Positions 7,254-15,273 of a stretch of DNA of 21,459 nt are shown in pieces. This DNA comes from a virus, in the IMG/VR virus record IMGVR_UViG_3300013094_000325, positions 1 through 21,459 of that record; one strand, written 5' to 3'. The notes under the pieces are model-generated. The model saw nothing but the letters and a program-made list of their open reading frames with translations. It ran no database searches and was not told the origin of the DNA. The number at the start of each line of letters is the position of its first letter. Positions within the stretch are counted from its first letter, which is position 1. A program made the position numbers and the translations under genes.

Positions 7254-7787
7254 ATGTCACAAACAATACAAGACTTCTACAGAGTAGCACAGCAAAGAGA
7301 TTTCGCAAGGGATTACATGCTTCGTGTTGTCTCTATCGGTAATAATACATTTAATGAAGATGACTTCGTGTATATTACTACTGCTACCTTACCTGACAGA
7401 GCTATTACAAATCAGAACGCTACATATATGGGGTTAAAGTTTAACTTCCCTGGCACAGTAACATATCCTGGCAGTGAAAAGTGGGATATTACTTTCCGTG
7501 CTGATAAAGCTGGTTTGATTCGTAATAAACTCGAAACATGGCAAAGAAGCTTAATATTCGATGATCAAACAAGTACAGGTGACTTGTCTGTAAGAGGTAC
7601 AAATAGCGTTATTCAACTTAATCAGATTGATGATAAGCTAAATGTGCTTAATACATACACCCTTTACGGAGCTTACCTACAATCTTTAGGTGCTATCAAG
7701 TATGACATTACAGGTACTGGTAAAGTACAAGAGTTTACTGCAAGCTTAGCTTACCATTTCTGGACAGATTCAGTAGTAGGTACTTAA
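7254..7787 (+). CDS. Major tail tube protein (T4 gp19-like)
   Basis: 177 aa, close to T4 gp19 (163 aa); polymerises into the inner tube inside the sheath. Family features in order: N-terminal helix IQDFYRVAQQRDFARDY, a LPDRAIT turn, the strand EKWDITFRAD (77-86), a helix LETWQRSLIFD, and the C-terminal hairpin TYTLYGAYLQSLG followed by YDITGTGKVQEF. It directly follows the sheath gene, as in T4, and is the shortest and most canonical of the tube-like proteins here. It is the only one closed by its own terminator, which fits the high copy number of a major tube subunit. Confidence 0.92.
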   Translation: MSQTIQDFYRVAQQRDFARDYMLRVVSIGNNTFNEDDFVYITTATLPDRAITNQNATYMGLKFNFPGTVTYPGSEKWDITFRADKAGLIRNKLETWQRSLIFDDQTSTGDLSVRGTNSVIQLNQIDDKLNVLNTYTLYGAYLQSLGAIKYDITGTGKVQEFTASLAYHFWTDSVVGT

Positions 7788-7809
7788 TAGTTTAAAGTTA
7801 TTATAAATG

Positions 7810-7834
7810 ACCCGGCTGAAAAGTCGGGTTTTTT
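7810..7834 (+). terminator. Rho-independent terminator after the tail tube gene
   Basis: A 7-bp stem ACCCGGC / GTCGGGT (one G-T pair) with the loop TGAAAA is followed by six T residues (7829-7834). It lies 22 nt after the tube stop and before the promoter-like motif of the next gene, so sheath and tube form a separate transcription unit or are terminated in part here. Confidence 0.9.
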
Positions 7835-7847
7835 ATTGTTTAAAGCT

Positions 7848-7853
7848 TAAGTA
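7848..7853 (+). promoter_or_regulatory. Late-promoter-like motif, restart after the terminator
   Basis: CTTAAGTA with a 5-nt spacer (TTAGT) to the ATG at 7859. It stands only 14 nt after a terminator T run, which is good positional support for real promoter activity. Confidence 0.68.
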
Positions 7854-7858
7854 TTAGT

Positions 7859-8452
7859 ATGGCTGATTTACCTAGTATAACGGATTTTTACTCCCAAGCA
7901 CAAAAGATTGGCTTCGGTAAAAAGTACAATTTTAAGGTAACTAGCATAGATTATATACCAAACGATCCAGGTGTAGGTTACGATAAAAATTACCTATTAT
8001 ATGTTGAATCGCTTAATATACCATCACGTAATATAGCTACAACCACAGTTCCGTACAAATCATTTGACTTTGTAGCACCAACAGTAGCAACGTTTCCTGA
8101 TAAACAGAACTGGAAGATAAACTTCTTTTCTGATGATAAACTACTAATAAGAAAAATGTTTGAAGGTTGGAGCGAAGCTTTATACGATAATCAAACAAAT
8201 AGCACTTATTATGATAAAGGATCTATTAGTACTAACGCTGCTTCTCGTACTAATGACGGTATTGGTTTTGGTTACTGCAATATAAAGCTACAAATAGTAA
8301 GCGAAACAGAAGAAGAAGCAGCATCTACATACACCTTATATGGTGCCTTCCCAACTCAAGTGGGTAGCATGGATTACAGTATATCCGACAATGGTAGCAC
8401 AGTAGCTAAGTTGCCAGTTACAATAGCTTTTCAATATTTTGACGTAACTTAA
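7859..8452 (+). CDS. Tail tube paralogue (gp19 family)
   Basis: 197 aa. It shares the gp19-family order with the protein at 7254: ITDFYSQAQKIGFGKKY at the N-terminus, the turn IPSRNIATT, the strand QNWKINFFSDD, and the C-terminal STYTLYGAFPTQVGSMDYSI. The last TGTGKVQ-type turn is altered to SDNGSTVAKL, and there is an extra loop of about 20 residues near position 110-135 (Ser/Asn/Thr rich). It has its own promoter-like motif downstream of a terminator. It is probably a minor tube-like ring at the baseplate or tail end and not the main tube; this is inference from gene order and divergence. Confidence 0.8.
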   Translation: MADLPSITDFYSQAQKIGFGKKYNFKVTSIDYIPNDPGVGYDKNYLLYVESLNIPSRNIATTTVPYKSFDFVAPTVATFPDKQNWKINFFSDDKLLIRKMFEGWSEALYDNQTNSTYYDKGSISTNAASRTNDGIGFGYCNIKLQIVSETEEEAASTYTLYGAFPTQVGSMDYSISDNGSTVAKLPVTIAFQYFDVT

Positions 8453-8455
8453 CTA

Positions 8456-8461
8456 TAAGTA
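8456..8461 (+). promoter_or_regulatory. Late-promoter-like motif, closest match TATAAGTA
   Basis: TATAAGTA with spacer TTAAT before the ATG at 8467. This is the copy nearest to the T4 late promoter TATAAATA, differing only by A to G at position 6. Confidence 0.68.
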
Positions 8462-8466
8462 TTAAT

Positions 8467-9093
8467 ATGCCTTCACAGCAAACATTAACTTCATTTTACA
8501 ACTCTATACAAAAGTATGGGTTTACAAGAGATTTTCAGGCCAGGGTAGATAATCTTGTCATTAACGGCACACCATTCGATATATCTGGGGAAGATAGTTT
8601 GCTTTATATTAAAAATTTTTCATTACCTAGCATGAAGAAAGCTATAACCACAGTAAAGTACTTTGGTGTAGATGTACATTCAGTAGGTACTAGAGATTTC
8701 GGTAGTAGCAAAGATTGGGATGTTACTTTCTACTTGGATGGTAACTCTCAGTTTAAGTACTGGCTAGAAAGACGTTTAGTTGAAACATCTTCAAATAATA
8801 TTTCTAACTCGTTAAACAGTATTGAATCATCTAACATAGCTACTCAACTAGCTAACTTTAACCCAATACCTAATGCAGAAGATAACTACGCATTAATATC
8901 TGTTTATGATGATCAACTAAACCCAGTTACTTCTTACGAAATAAACGGCTTGTTTATTATTGATATTCCTAGTGTGGGTTACAGCTTAGATGGTACAGGT
9001 AAGATACAAGAGATTAAAGTAAAGTTCGGTTATCAAAACTGGAACTATGCTACAGGTACTACACCAGAACTATTACCTGGTGATCAACAATAA
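8467..9093 (+). CDS. Tail tube paralogue (gp19 family)
   Basis: 208 aa. N-terminal LTSFYNSIQKYGFTRDFQARV, then LPSMKKAITT, strand KDWDVTFYLDG, and C-terminal TSYEINGLFIIDIPSVGYSL followed by DGTGKIQEI align feature by feature with the tube proteins at 7254 and 7859. A variable Asn/Ser-rich insert lies at about 118-145. A 14-residue tail after the last conserved strand is absent from the major tube protein. It lies 14 nt after the previous paralogue, in the same orientation. Likely a baseplate-proximal or terminal ring of the tube. Confidence 0.8.
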   Translation: MPSQQTLTSFYNSIQKYGFTRDFQARVDNLVINGTPFDISGEDSLLYIKNFSLPSMKKAITTVKYFGVDVHSVGTRDFGSSKDWDVTFYLDGNSQFKYWLERRLVETSSNNISNSLNSIESSNIATQLANFNPIPNAEDNYALISVYDDQLNPVTSYEINGLFIIDIPSVGYSLDGTGKIQEIKVKFGYQNWNYATGTTPELLPGDQQ

Positions 9094-9098
9094 AATAA

Positions 9099-9797
9099 AT
9101 GGCTCTTAACGTAAAGAACAATAGTACGTTTCTACAAAATGTACTCTCTAACCCTGACTTTCATATACCAGTCGAGGCAAACTTTATTGTTTCTTTTTCT
9201 AACTTAAACGGCACTATTGGTACACCAGGTATATTAGACAACTTAAGTTACAACTATAACGGTGGTGCTAATGGTTCTCTCAATACTATACTTGATAAGA
9301 TAAACATTGATAACCAGTACTGGACTACGTTAACAAATGATGACATATTTTTTGCTAATGGAGTAACACTACCTGGAGAATCAGTAAAAGCTTCTCGTGC
9401 TGGTTACTCTCATGCAGATACTTCATCCTTGGCAGGTGGGTTTCTTTCTGCTCCTGTTTTAAATGGTAGGTCTGATACAACTAACTTTGAGATAACATTT
9501 CTCGAAACAAACGTATCATTTGTGGATTACGTAATAAGGCCTTGGATTATAGCTGCTTCTCATTTCGGTTTATTTGCACGTAACGGTGGTACTCAAAACT
9601 TTAAGTCAGATGTAACTATAAACTTCTTGAACAAGACTTCTCCAGAAGCAGATCTAGACTTACGTAAAGTGTTTCAGTTTAGAGGTGCTGTACCTTTATC
9701 TGTTGAAGCAGCAAATATAGGTTATGGCAGTACTAAGAACACTGGAATGCGTAGTATTAGAACTACATGGACATATTCCACGTACGAAGTAATTTAA
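9099..9797 (+). CDS. Putative tube-fold or baseplate protein, 232 aa
   Basis: It follows the tube paralogues after 5 nt and keeps a similar outline: a VEANFIVSFSNL strand at the N-terminus, FFANGVTLPGESV (about 85-97) in the place of the tube LPxR turn, the strand NFEITFLETN, then a helix VSFVDYVIRPWIIAASHFG, and a C-terminal beta hairpin ending WTYSTYEVI. The usual FYxxAQ helix and TGTGK motif are missing, so it is a remote member of the fold or a different baseplate protein such as a gp54-like initiator. There is no TAAGTA element; the ATG is preceded by an AT-rich stretch, TAAAATAA, without a clear Shine-Dalgarno. Confidence 0.6.
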   Translation: MALNVKNNSTFLQNVLSNPDFHIPVEANFIVSFSNLNGTIGTPGILDNLSYNYNGGANGSLNTILDKINIDNQYWTTLTNDDIFFANGVTLPGESVKASRAGYSHADTSSLAGGFLSAPVLNGRSDTTNFEITFLETNVSFVDYVIRPWIIAASHFGLFARNGGTQNFKSDVTINFLNKTSPEADLDLRKVFQFRGAVPLSVEAANIGYGSTKNTGMRSIRTTWTYSTYEVI

Positions 9798-9802
9798 TAT
9801 AA

Positions 9803-10720
9803 ATGCCATTCAAGTTAAATGCTTATCTGCCTAGCAAAAAGCTAGAAACGCAGATAAAAGAGCTTTATTACAAGCAGTATAGAGAGTTGGTTAAAAGTTT
9901 ATATAACGTAGACAAAAAAGAAACCATACAACAATACAACTCTATACTGGAGGACTTATGTCCAGAGGTAGCAGGCAAGGATATAACATTTGAAGATAAG
10001 CTCTCCCTACTATTAACTGTAAGAAACTATTGTGTAAGTCCTGATTTGAGATTAAAATGTACGTTGCCAGATGGTGGCGGGTTTACTATTTCCATTCTCG
10101 TTGAAAGCTTGATAGAATCGGTAAAAAAGATCGATAAATCCGGTACTGTTGAGTATAACGATGTAACTGTAACTTACTCGTCTTATAAAATAAGAGATGA
10201 GTATGTTTTCCTTAGTAATAACAAAGATAAATTTGATATCTTAGCCTCGTACATAGATACTATTAAAATAGGAGAACAAAGCGTAGATTTTAAGGATTTA
10301 ACGTTTAATGATAGGTTAAACATTGTTACAGAGTTGCCATTAGAACTAACTAATATGTTATACCAAAATATACAAGTATTAGAACAAAAATACGAAGCTT
10401 TGGATTTTATAACAGTAAAAAGCCCGGTAGACAATAGCGTTGTATTAAGGTTATCATGTAACATAACGGCAAGCACGTTACAACAAACAATATCTTTCCT
10501 GTTTACAGAAAACTTAAACAATGTGTACAAAGCGTTTTATAACATTGTGAGACATGCAGGGTTTAGTGCGGATTATGTAGACAGTATTACTCCAGTTGAA
10601 CTACAAGTATATTGGATGTATTATATGCAAGATGTAGAGAAGGTTAATGCACAACAAGCAGAAAACAAGCAATCTACAGGCGGATTACCAGTTACTAATA
10701 ACTCAGAGCTAGGCTTTTAA
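9803..10720 (+). CDS. gp26-like tail assembly protein, long copy (putative)
   Basis: 305 aa, soluble and helical. Its second half contains LTFNDRLNIVTELPLELTNML (about 164-184), which matches in pattern LLYKDRLTVIESLPANTLLEI of the next protein; both are preceded by a beta segment and an acidic stretch. This DRL-x-I/V-V-x-x-LP motif and the place just upstream of the tape measure fit the T4 baseplate protein family around gp26, which acts in hub assembly. An N-terminal repeat of the theme, ITFEDKLSLLLTVRN (about 60-74), suggests internal duplication. It starts 6 nt after the previous stop with no clear Shine-Dalgarno. A tail-assembly chaperone role is inferred from position. Confidence 0.6.
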   Translation: MPFKLNAYLPSKKLETQIKELYYKQYRELVKSLYNVDKKETIQQYNSILEDLCPEVAGKDITFEDKLSLLLTVRNYCVSPDLRLKCTLPDGGGFTISILVESLIESVKKIDKSGTVEYNDVTVTYSSYKIRDEYVFLSNNKDKFDILASYIDTIKIGEQSVDFKDLTFNDRLNIVTELPLELTNMLYQNIQVLEQKYEALDFITVKSPVDNSVVLRLSCNITASTLQQTISFLFTENLNNVYKAFYNIVRHAGFSADYVDSITPVELQVYWMYYMQDVEKVNAQQAENKQSTGGLPVTNNSELGF

Positions 10721-10730
10721 GATCTCCCGG

Positions 10731-10736
10731 TAAGTA
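10731..10736 (+). promoter_or_regulatory. Late-promoter-like motif
   Basis: GGTAAGTA followed by TTTTT and the ATG at 10742. The whole 21-nt intergenic gap is taken up by this element and a short GC-rich leader (TCCCGG). Confidence 0.65.
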
Positions 10737-10741
10737 TTTTT

Positions 10742-11491
10742 ATGGCTAATGTAAACGATTTTTTGGCAGCTCTTAATAGCTTATCAGAGAAAAACTCTGT
10801 AGAAGTATTCTTACCTGCTGTACAGAGAACGGTAAAGTTTAAACCTCTTAGTGCTAAACAGCAAAAGAGTTTTTATAACTGTATTAAAGATAATATTCTT
10901 TTTAATACAAAGTTTACTTTAACTTCTTATACTATTATTAAGGATAACTGCTTAGAACAAGAAGTAGTAGATAAACTAACCATAATAGACCGTGTCATTG
11001 TATTACTTGCATTACGTAAGGCATCTTTAGGTTCCAAGTTAAATGTAGCTGGTTACGATGTCACACTCGATGATTGCTTACAGCAAGTAACTAACATTAC
11101 AGTACCTACTAATAAGACTGTTACAATAGAAAACATACAGATTGAGATAGGGGTACCTTTAGCAGCAGAGCAATATTTAATGGAAAAGCAGTTAAGAGAG
11201 AACCTACAAAGCGAGTCTCGTACTATACATGAAGCTGCTGGTGATTTAATACTAAATGGTATTTGTTTGTATATTAAAAAGCTCTGGATAAACGGTGTAG
11301 CTCTAAACTATGAAGAGTTGCTATATAAAGACCGTTTAACAGTTATAGAAAGCTTACCAGCTAATACACTTCTTGAAATACAAGAGTATGCTAGTGTGGT
11401 TACAAACACTATTAATAGTATACTTGAAATAGAAGTTGAACCTAACACTAAGGTAGCTGTTGCGATTACATCGGATTTGTTTTTAAACTAA
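10742..11491 (+). CDS. gp26-like baseplate/tail assembly protein
   Basis: 249 aa. The opening VEVFLPAVQRTVKFKPLSAKQQKSFY (about 20-45) is typical of the T4 gp26 family (T4 base plate protein), in which a short beta hairpin leads into FKPL and a Lys/Gln-rich helix. The C-terminal part has the LLYKDRLTVIESLPANTLLEIQEY segment (about 196-219). There are no membrane segments. T4 gp26 is about 208 aa. With the preceding protein it forms a pair of probable diverged copies directly before the tape-measure-like gene, the position of tail assembly chaperones in many phages. No slippery site joins the two; each has its own start. Confidence 0.72.
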   Translation: MANVNDFLAALNSLSEKNSVEVFLPAVQRTVKFKPLSAKQQKSFYNCIKDNILFNTKFTLTSYTIIKDNCLEQEVVDKLTIIDRVIVLLALRKASLGSKLNVAGYDVTLDDCLQQVTNITVPTNKTVTIENIQIEIGVPLAAEQYLMEKQLRENLQSESRTIHEAAGDLILNGICLYIKKLWINGVALNYEELLYKDRLTVIESLPANTLLEIQEYASVVTNTINSILEIEVEPNTKVAVAITSDLFLN

Positions 11492-11515
11492 CAGTGTAAA
11501 AAATACTTTGATCCC

Positions 11516-11521
11516 TAAGTA
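11516..11521 (+). promoter_or_regulatory. Late-promoter-like motif of the tape-measure-like gene
   Basis: CCTAAGTA followed by TTTTC and the ATG at 11527. It is preceded by a 24-nt intergenic stretch with no other visible feature, and no ribosome binding site intervenes. Confidence 0.66.
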
Positions 11522-11526
11522 TTTTC

Positions 11527-13620
11527 ATGTCCGATTTAACTGAATCAATAAAAGCCCTCGGTGAAAAAACTGAAGGTGTATCTGATTCTATAAAAAACCT
11601 ACCAGAGCAGATATCCGCTACCTTAAATAAGAGCATTGGTAGTAATATTAAGAAAGCTCTAGAAGAAGGTAAGCTGCTTACAGCTTTAAATAAACTACCT
11701 GATACTCTTAGTCAAGCAATAGATAAAAGCACTTTAACTACAAAGTTAACAGAGTTTTCAGCTGAGTTAAACGGACAACAACAGCAAACTGAACTGTATT
11801 ATAGTCAGTTACAGGAAGTGGTTGAAGATAATAAAAAGCTTTTAACGATTACTGAAAGTTCTTTAAAAAAATCAGATGAAACTGCGGCTGCTCTTAAACA
11901 GTTAGCAGCTAACGATACTACTCGTCTGCAAATGGAAAAGGAAAAGGCTAAAGCTGCAGGTACTGAAAAGAAAGATGAAGCAGCTGCTCAGTTACCTGTC
12001 ACTGAAGGCAATAAAGGAGACACTTTAAATCAAAGACGTGCTGAGTTTGCTCGTAATGCTCAAGCAAGTAGGTTAGATTTAAAAATAAAAGAGTTTGAAC
12101 AAAGTGATGAAGGGAAAGCTTATTTAGCTAAAAAAGCTGAAGCAGAAAATGTAGGCAAACAGTTCAACTTTAATGAAATGGACATGTTTGATCGCGGTCC
12201 ATTAGGCAATCTTTTAGTGTCACTCGGTAAGGGTAATGTTTTTGGAGATGTTTTAAAGAAGCAAACTATGGAAGAGTTTGCAAAGAATAACAAAGACGAA
12301 AAGGCTAAAGAATACGAGAAGAATAAAGCTGCTAAAGAAGCACTAGAGAAAAAAACGGAAAAAGATAAAGAAGCTGAACAACTCAAAGAACTTGGGCTCA
12401 CACCAGATGAAGCTGAAAAGCTTATAGCTGGAGAAGTTAAGCCAGAAAACATTTTAAGTAAAACTGCTTCGGATGTTGAAAAGAAAAATAAAGAAAAGAC
12501 TATCTTTGAAGAAGATAGAGAAGAAAAACTCAAAGAAGAAGCAGCTCAAGCTAAAGTCAAAGAAGAAGAAAAAGAAGAAGGTATAGAAGAAGACGAAGAA
12601 GGTAATGAAGTAAATGAAGATATAACTAAAACAATAAAAGTCGATATTGTAGATATTGATGATGATCTTATTGTAAAAATCGGTAAAATACTTAAAGACA
12701 TTTTAAGCAGTGAGCCAGAAGAGACTGAAAATGAAGCTGAAGCAAGTACAGGTGAGGTTGCACCTGTAGAAAAAGAACTTGCACCTGGCGTAGAAAAAGT
12801 AATAAACAAAAAAGGCGTCACTCAGTATAGAGATAAGAGTTCGAAAAAGTTTGTAAGTAAAGAAACTGCATATAAGACCGAAAAAGAAGAAGAGGAAAAA
12901 GAAGCGCCAGAACAAAAACCAGTAGTAGCAGAGACGTTACCTACCTCAGAACCAAAACCAGTCACCCCAAGTGCAGCTGCAGATGTTGCTAAAGCAGGTA
13001 AATCTGGTTCCGGTCTGTCAAGTTTTGTAGAAGGCTTCGGTGGTCTATTTGAAACTATAGGCGGTTTATTTTTAGCTGATGGCGGTGATATTGATGCAAA
13101 CCAGCCTGCAATCGTAGGGGAAAGAGGTCCTGAGCTATTTACACCTGCTTCTAAGGGTAGTATCACTTCAAATAGTAACTTAAAGAATAGTGAAATAAGG
13201 GGTTATAGTCGTGGTAAAGTAACTGGAGACTCTCCAACTCAAAGACCTGCAAACGGTATAACCAATAATACTACTAATAACGTAGGCGGGGAATCTGCTA
13301 CAGAAAATATAGCTAATAGTAATACTAATGTAACAGCTGTTCACTCTACTGCTTTAGAAACCATATCTAAGACTGAAACTATAAAAGAAAGTTCTAGTGA
13401 TATGTTAAAGACTATTAATCAATCTTTGCAAGAGATTAGCAATAAGCTATCTAATAACAATACATCAACAGCTAATAATAGTAATAGTAGCATAAGCAAT
13501 AGTAACACTATAGGTAGCGCGCAAAGTACTACTATTAATGTACAGGCTACAGGAAATCCTATTACTAACTCACGGCTTAAAACCGATAATATGATGTATA
13601 ATAGAAGGGCCGCAACTTAA
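11527..13620 (+). CDS. Tape-measure-like / gp29-like central tail protein
   Basis: 697 aa. The C-terminal third has the signature common near the end of many phage tape measure proteins: ADGG (517-520), then IVGERGPELFTPASKG (529-544). The first 150 residues are helical. Residues about 190-400 are strongly charged K/E-rich coiled coil, and a very acidic stretch follows near 340-360. After residue 560 the sequence turns into Asn/Ser/Thr-rich low complexity. There are no hydrophobic transmembrane stretches, unusual for tape measures of siphophages but closer to T4 gp29, the hub protein that sets tail length. It follows the gp26-like pair and precedes the tube-cap-like protein, consistent with gp29. 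At about 0.15 nm per residue the length would suggest a tail near 100 nm; that is a rule of thumb. Confidence 0.78.
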   Translation: MSDLTESIKALGEKTEGVSDSIKNLPEQISATLNKSIGSNIKKALEEGKLLTALNKLPDTLSQAIDKSTLTTKLTEFSAELNGQQQQTELYYSQLQEVVEDNKKLLTITESSLKKSDETAAALKQLAANDTTRLQMEKEKAKAAGTEKKDEAAAQLPVTEGNKGDTLNQRRAEFARNAQASRLDLKIKEFEQSDEGKAYLAKKAEAENVGKQFNFNEMDMFDRGPLGNLLVSLGKGNVFGDVLKKQTMEEFAKNNKDEKAKEYEKNKAAKEALEKKTEKDKEAEQLKELGLTPDEAEKLIAGEVKPENILSKTASDVEKKNKEKTIFEEDREEKLKEEAAQAKVKEEEKEEGIEEDEEGNEVNEDITKTIKVDIVDIDDDLIVKIGKILKDILSSEPEETENEAEASTGEVAPVEKELAPGVEKVINKKGVTQYRDKSSKKFVSKETAYKTEKEEEEKEAPEQKPVVAETLPTSEPKPVTPSAAADVAKAGKSGSGLSSFVEGFGGLFETIGGLFLADGGDIDANQPAIVGERGPELFTPASKGSITSNSNLKNSEIRGYSRGKVTGDSPTQRPANGITNNTTNNVGGESATENIANSNTNVTAVHSTALETISKTETIKESSSDMLKTINQSLQEISNKLSNNNTSTANNSNSSISNSNTIGSAQSTTINVQATGNPITNSRLKTDNMMYNRRAAT

Positions 13621-13623
13621 GTA
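13618..13623 (+). promoter_or_regulatory. Late-promoter-like motif overlapping a stop codon
   Basis: TAAGTA here begins with the TAA stop codon of the tape-measure-like gene and is followed by TATAT and the ATG at 13629. The same sharing of TAA between stop codon and motif is seen at 16842. Confidence 0.62.
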
Positions 13624-13628
13624 TATAT

Positions 13629-14891
13629 ATGTCGGTTTATAATCCAGGCGGTACAGCTCCTTCTTCTACACCACCACCAATAGGGTTTGGTGGTTATAGA
13701 ACCTGTTCTACCCCCACAAGAGGTGGTGCGCCTATATTAAATGCTGATAGTCAAGGAAATCCAGATCAACCAGTAGCGTTTAATGTGCATGATACATATG
13801 CTTGGGCTTTAAATGGTTCAGCTGCATTAAAGAGTTATGTGCCGAAAATAGAGTTAACAGAGTTTAAACTTACTAGTTCGAGTGTTGCTCAAGCCTTACA
13901 ACTGAGTATAGCTCAAAATACTACTAATCCTGTTGCAAGGGCAGCGTTTGGTGCAAATGCAGGTCAAGCTATCGGTGCAATTGGTGGTGCAGCAGCTGGG
14001 TTAGTAACAGGCGGTCCTTTAGGTGCTGTAGCAGGTGCAACTGCTGGTGCGGCTGGTGGTGGAATATTAGGTGCAGGTCTTGCAACAGCAACAGATTTTA
14101 CAAGTTTATTTGGTTTTTCTGCTAATAACCCATATAAAGGTTTATATGTGGGTAACCCAACAAAGTTTACATACACTTTACCTTACTTAAGCCCAGACAA
14201 CATGGTAGCAACCAGTATAGGTACATGGTCAGCGGTTGAAGAGGGTAAAGGCGCTGCTTTGATTACTAATGCAGCTAAAGCCGCTGGACACGCAGCATTT
14301 GGTAAGCTAGGTTCAGCACTTGCAGGTAAAGTTGCTGGAGGGCTTGAAGAAGGCTTAAAAGACGCTACTGCTATAAACGATGCTATATTAATGTTATCTG
14401 AGCCAGGTGTGTCAAAAGAAAAGATTAAGATCTTTACACCTAGCGAACAAGGTGATTCAGTTACAACAACGTTTTATTTGTTTAATACAGAAAGCGTGCA
14501 AGATATTGTCAACAACTGGTACTTTCTCTTTACTTTAACTTATCAGAACTTACCTAATAGAAGATCTATTAACTTGATGGATCCGCCTTGCATGTACACA
14601 GTAACTGTACCAGGTTATAAGTACCTTCCTGTTGCGTACATAGATAGTATGAAAGTACAGAACATAGGTACTACTCGTTTAGTAGATATAACTACAGGTA
14701 ATGTTTCAACAGTTTCAGATGCTGCTGTTAATAGCAACGTGAAGATTATTCCAGAAGCTTATAAAGTCACAATAAAACTACAGAGCGTGTTTATGAACTC
14801 ACAAAATCTGTTCTATTATGCAGCTAATCAGTCTATTTCTAAAGTAAGCGTATTTGAACCTACTCCAGGAACAGGAATACAAGGATTATAA
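13629..14891 (+). CDS. Baseplate tube-cap-like protein (gp48/gp54-like) with glycine zipper
   Basis: 420 aa. The C-terminal half (about 265-410) has a tube-cap outline: TTTFYLFNTESVQDIVNNWYFLF, a PPCMYTVTVPGYKYLP strand, MKVQNIGTTRLVD, and IPEAYKVTIKLQSVFMNSQNLFY. The last pattern is typical of gp48/gp54-type proteins that close the tube at the baseplate. Residues 108-152 are an Ala/Gly-rich glycine zipper with repeated GxxxG and GAAAG spacing, and a second Ala-rich helix lies near 210-246. Such zippers are normally membrane-inserting helices and are unexpected in a cap protein. T4 gp48 is about 364 aa; the zipper region would account for the extra length. The stop is 1 nt before the next gene's ATG. 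Confidence 0.65.
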   Translation: MSVYNPGGTAPSSTPPPIGFGGYRTCSTPTRGGAPILNADSQGNPDQPVAFNVHDTYAWALNGSAALKSYVPKIELTEFKLTSSSVAQALQLSIAQNTTNPVARAAFGANAGQAIGAIGGAAAGLVTGGPLGAVAGATAGAAGGGILGAGLATATDFTSLFGFSANNPYKGLYVGNPTKFTYTLPYLSPDNMVATSIGTWSAVEEGKGAALITNAAKAAGHAAFGKLGSALAGKVAGGLEEGLKDATAINDAILMLSEPGVSKEKIKIFTPSEQGDSVTTTFYLFNTESVQDIVNNWYFLFTLTYQNLPNRRSINLMDPPCMYTVTVPGYKYLPVAYIDSMKVQNIGTTRLVDITTGNVSTVSDAAVNSNVKIIPEAYKVTIKLQSVFMNSQNLFYYAANQSISKVSVFEPTPGTGIQGL

Positions 14892-14892
14892 T

Positions 14893-15273
14893 ATGAACGC
14901 AGAACCATTAAAACAAAACAATATATCGGTTTTACCTACTTTAAGTTTACTTAACTTTGAAAACCTGTTTAATGTGTATAGTGAAAATGTTTATGGTACT
15001 CAGCAGAACTTTTTCTATAACTTAATTAGTACAGTAAACATACCAAATAACTTAGACCAGAGTACATACACCACTTATACAGTTACTAGTGATAACTTAC
15101 CGTGGACTCTTATTTCTCAAAAATGCTATAACACACCGCAGTTATGGTGGCTTATATGCTGTGTTAATAATATACAAAACCCGATCAACTTTCCAAAAGC
15201 AGGTACAGTTTTAAAAGTGCTAACACCAAGTTACGTGTCTAGCATATTACAACAAATAAACCAAGTGGTATAA
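14893..15273 (+). CDS. Baseplate wedge protein (gp53-like, LysM-like)
   Basis: 126 aa counted from the ATG at 14893 (MNAEPLKQNN). A longer reading from TTG at 14854 would overlap the previous gene, whereas the ATG has AAGGA (14881-14885) 7 nt upstream, a good Shine-Dalgarno. The second half holds a LysM-like unit: YTVTSDNLPWTLISQKCYNTPQLWWLICCVNN, then a Pro/Gly turn and VLKVLTPSYV. This combination is typical of the T4 gp53 wedge family; gp53 (196 aa) is longer, so this is a compact form. It is tightly packed between the cap-like protein (1 nt gap) and the hub (1 nt overlap), so the three are probably translated together. Confidence 0.72.
   Translation: MNAEPLKQNNISVLPTLSLLNFENLFNVYSENVYGTQQNFFYNLISTVNIPNNLDQSTYTTYTVTSDNLPWTLISQKCYNTPQLWWLICCVNNIQNPINFPKAGTVLKVLTPSYVSSILQQINQVV

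Noticed and set aside
9803-11526. Programmed ribosomal frameshift joining the two gp26-like genes, as in G/GT chaperones
   Set aside because: They are separated by a stop, a 21-nt gap and a separate promoter-like element; no slippery heptamer was noticed at the junction.
12120-13166. Several minus-strand Ser/Phe-rich frames antisense to the tape-measure-like gene
   Set aside because: Their Ser/Phe/Leu-rich composition is what the complement of K/E-rich codons (AAA, GAA) produces; no start signals.
14854-14892. Extended N-terminus for the gp53-like protein from a TTG
   Set aside because: It would overlap the cap-like gene by 38 nt, while the ATG at 14893 has a well-placed AAGGA and almost no overlap.
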